From positions 1-7,408 of the forward strand of contig CALLPU010000463.1 of the NCBI GenBank assembly GCA_938016235.1: a stretch of 7,408 nucleotides of DNA. Direction: 5' to 3'. This document shows, piece by piece, positions 6,465-7,408 of this stretch. Within the stretch, counting starts at the first letter, position 1. Each line of letters starts with the position of its first letter. Both the position numbers and the translations under genes were made by a program. The notes under the pieces are model-generated. The model had not been told where the DNA came from. It saw only the letters and a list, made by a program, of their open reading frames with translations, and did not search any database. The DNA comes from an uncultured Granulosicoccus sp. GTDB taxonomy: Bacteria; Pseudomonadota; Gammaproteobacteria; Granulosicoccales; Granulosicoccaceae.

Positions 6465-7408
6465 TCAGATCGTCCGTCTGGCAATGACCGCTTCCGCCAG
6501 TTGCTCCAGCAGTGGCACGGTATCGTCCCACGCAAGGCACGCGTCGGTCACACTCTGGCCACGCACCAGCGGTTTGTTGCTCGGATTCTGGCTACCTTCC
6601 ACCAGGTTGCTTTCTATCATCACGCCCATGATCCGTTTGTCACCATCCGCCAGCTGTGCACAGATATCGCGGCAAACATACCGTTGTCGACGGTGTAACT
6701 TGCGGGAATTGGCGTGACTGCAATCAATCATCACGCGCTCCGGCAGGCCGGATTTGACCAGCAAGGCACAGGCATCATCAACACTGGCGGCGTCGTAATT
6801 GGTGTGTGATTTGCCACCGCGAAGAATGAGGTGGCAGTCTTCGTTACCGGAGGTCTGAAAGATGGCCGAATTACCCTCTTTTGTCACAGACAGGAAATTG
6901 TGTGCCCCTCTGGCAGCCCCGATGGCATCGACCGCTATTTGAGAGGAACCGGCCGTACCGTTTTTAAATCCAACCGGACAGGACAGACCGGACGCCAGCT
7001 CACGATGACCCTGGCTTTCCGTGGTACGCGCGCCAATTGCTCCCCAACCAACGAAATCTGCTATGTATTGCGGGCTAATCAGATCGAGATACTCCACACC
7101 GGCGGGCAATCCCTTTTCATTGATATCGGAGAGCAATCGCCGGGCAATCTCCAACCCTTCATTGATTCGAAACGTATTATCCATGGTTGGATCGTTGATC
7201 AATCCTTTCCAGCCAATGGTGGTTCGAGGTTTTTCGAAATACACCCGCATGACGATACACAGCTCATCATTCAGGGTGGCCTTGAGCGTGGCGAGCTTAT
7301 CAGCATATTCCAGCGCCGCGTCGGGATCGTGAATGGAACAAGGGCCCACTACAACCACGAGTCGATCGTCACGACCTTTCAACACATCTTGCACATCGCT
7401 GCGGCAAC
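6465..7408 (-). CDS. aroG: Class I 3-deoxy-7-phosphoheptulonate (DAHP) synthase, partial 5' end
   Basis: This cytoplasmic enzyme condenses phosphoenolpyruvate with erythrose 4-phosphate to make DAHP, the first step of the shikimate pathway. 313 residues are visible. Judged by the metal-ligand Cys in GPCSIHD, about 38 N-terminal residues are missing compared with E. coli AroG (350). Signature segments are YFEKPRTTIGWKGLINDP, GARTTESQGHRELASGLS, PVGFKNGT, LRGGK and CSHAN (metal His), then IESNL (metal Glu) and SVTDACLAWDD (metal Asp). All metal ligands are present. The stretch FLSVTKEGNSAI matches AroG/AroH-type better than AroF-type sequences, but feedback specificity cannot be told, because the N-terminal part of the inhibitor site is outside the window. 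The reading frame is open to the right edge, so an internal GTG at 7394 is not the start. A terminator follows. Confidence 0.96.
   Translation of the reverse strand, partial: CRSDVQDVLKGRDDRLVVVVGPCSIHDPDAALEYADKLATLKATLNDELCIVMRVYFEKPRTTIGWKGLINDPTMDNTFRINEGLEIARRLLSDINEKGLPAGVEYLDLISPQYIADFVGWGAIGARTTESQGHRELASGLSCPVGFKNGTAGSSQIAVDAIGAARGAHNFLSVTKEGNSAIFQTSGNEDCHLILRGGKSHTNYDAASVDDACALLVKSGLPERVMIDCSHANSRKLHRRQRYVCRDICAQLADGDKRIMGVMIESNLVEGSQNPSNKPLVRGQSVTDACLAWDDTVPLLEQLAEAVIARRTI

Noticed and set aside
7392..7394. GTG as the start of the DAHP synthase
   Set aside because: The frame stays open to the window edge, and family length requires about 38 more residues upstream of the visible part.

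Overview
The window looks like ordinary chromosome of a gammaproteobacterium. The evidence is the cytochrome bc1 cluster next to a DegS/AlgW-type protease, an AroG-type DAHP synthase, and a GlyGly-CTERM-like C-terminus on a secreted protease. I cannot name the genus. There are no mobile elements, tRNA or rRNA genes, or CRISPR arrays. Codon use looks uniform, so nothing suggests recent transfer.

Layout. Bases 1-1672 (minus strand) hold the start of a respiratory bc1 operon. The Rieske iron-sulfur subunit gene (petA) overlaps the cytochrome b gene (petB) by an ATGA junction, and petB runs off the left edge. A 450-base gene-free gap (1673-2122) follows, with a dyad and candidate promoter elements. 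Bases 2123-3331 (plus strand) encode a DegS/AlgW-like periplasmic serine protease with one PDZ domain. Its 3' end overlaps, tail to tail by 20 bases, a minus-strand gene (3312-5597) for a large exported metalloprotease. That protein reads as signal peptide, TPR-like helical repeats, an M12B-type propeptide, an ADAM/reprolysin-like catalytic domain, a beta-rich domain and a GlyGly-CTERM-like anchor. Four bases upstream lies a small two-TM HAMP-domain membrane protein with no output domain (5602-6270), so the two are probably one transcription unit. After a likely terminator (6408-6443), the minus strand carries most of a class I DAHP synthase (aroG-like), whose first ~38 codons lie beyond the right edge.

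How the parts fit. The bc1 genes serve respiration, aroG starts aromatic amino-acid synthesis, and the DegS-like protease would trigger the sigma-E envelope stress response. The least ordinary part is the HAMP protein/metalloprotease pair. It combines a membrane signalling-type adaptor with a secreted, ADAM-like, surface-processed protease. Its function is unknown and it is the best candidate here for something undescribed.
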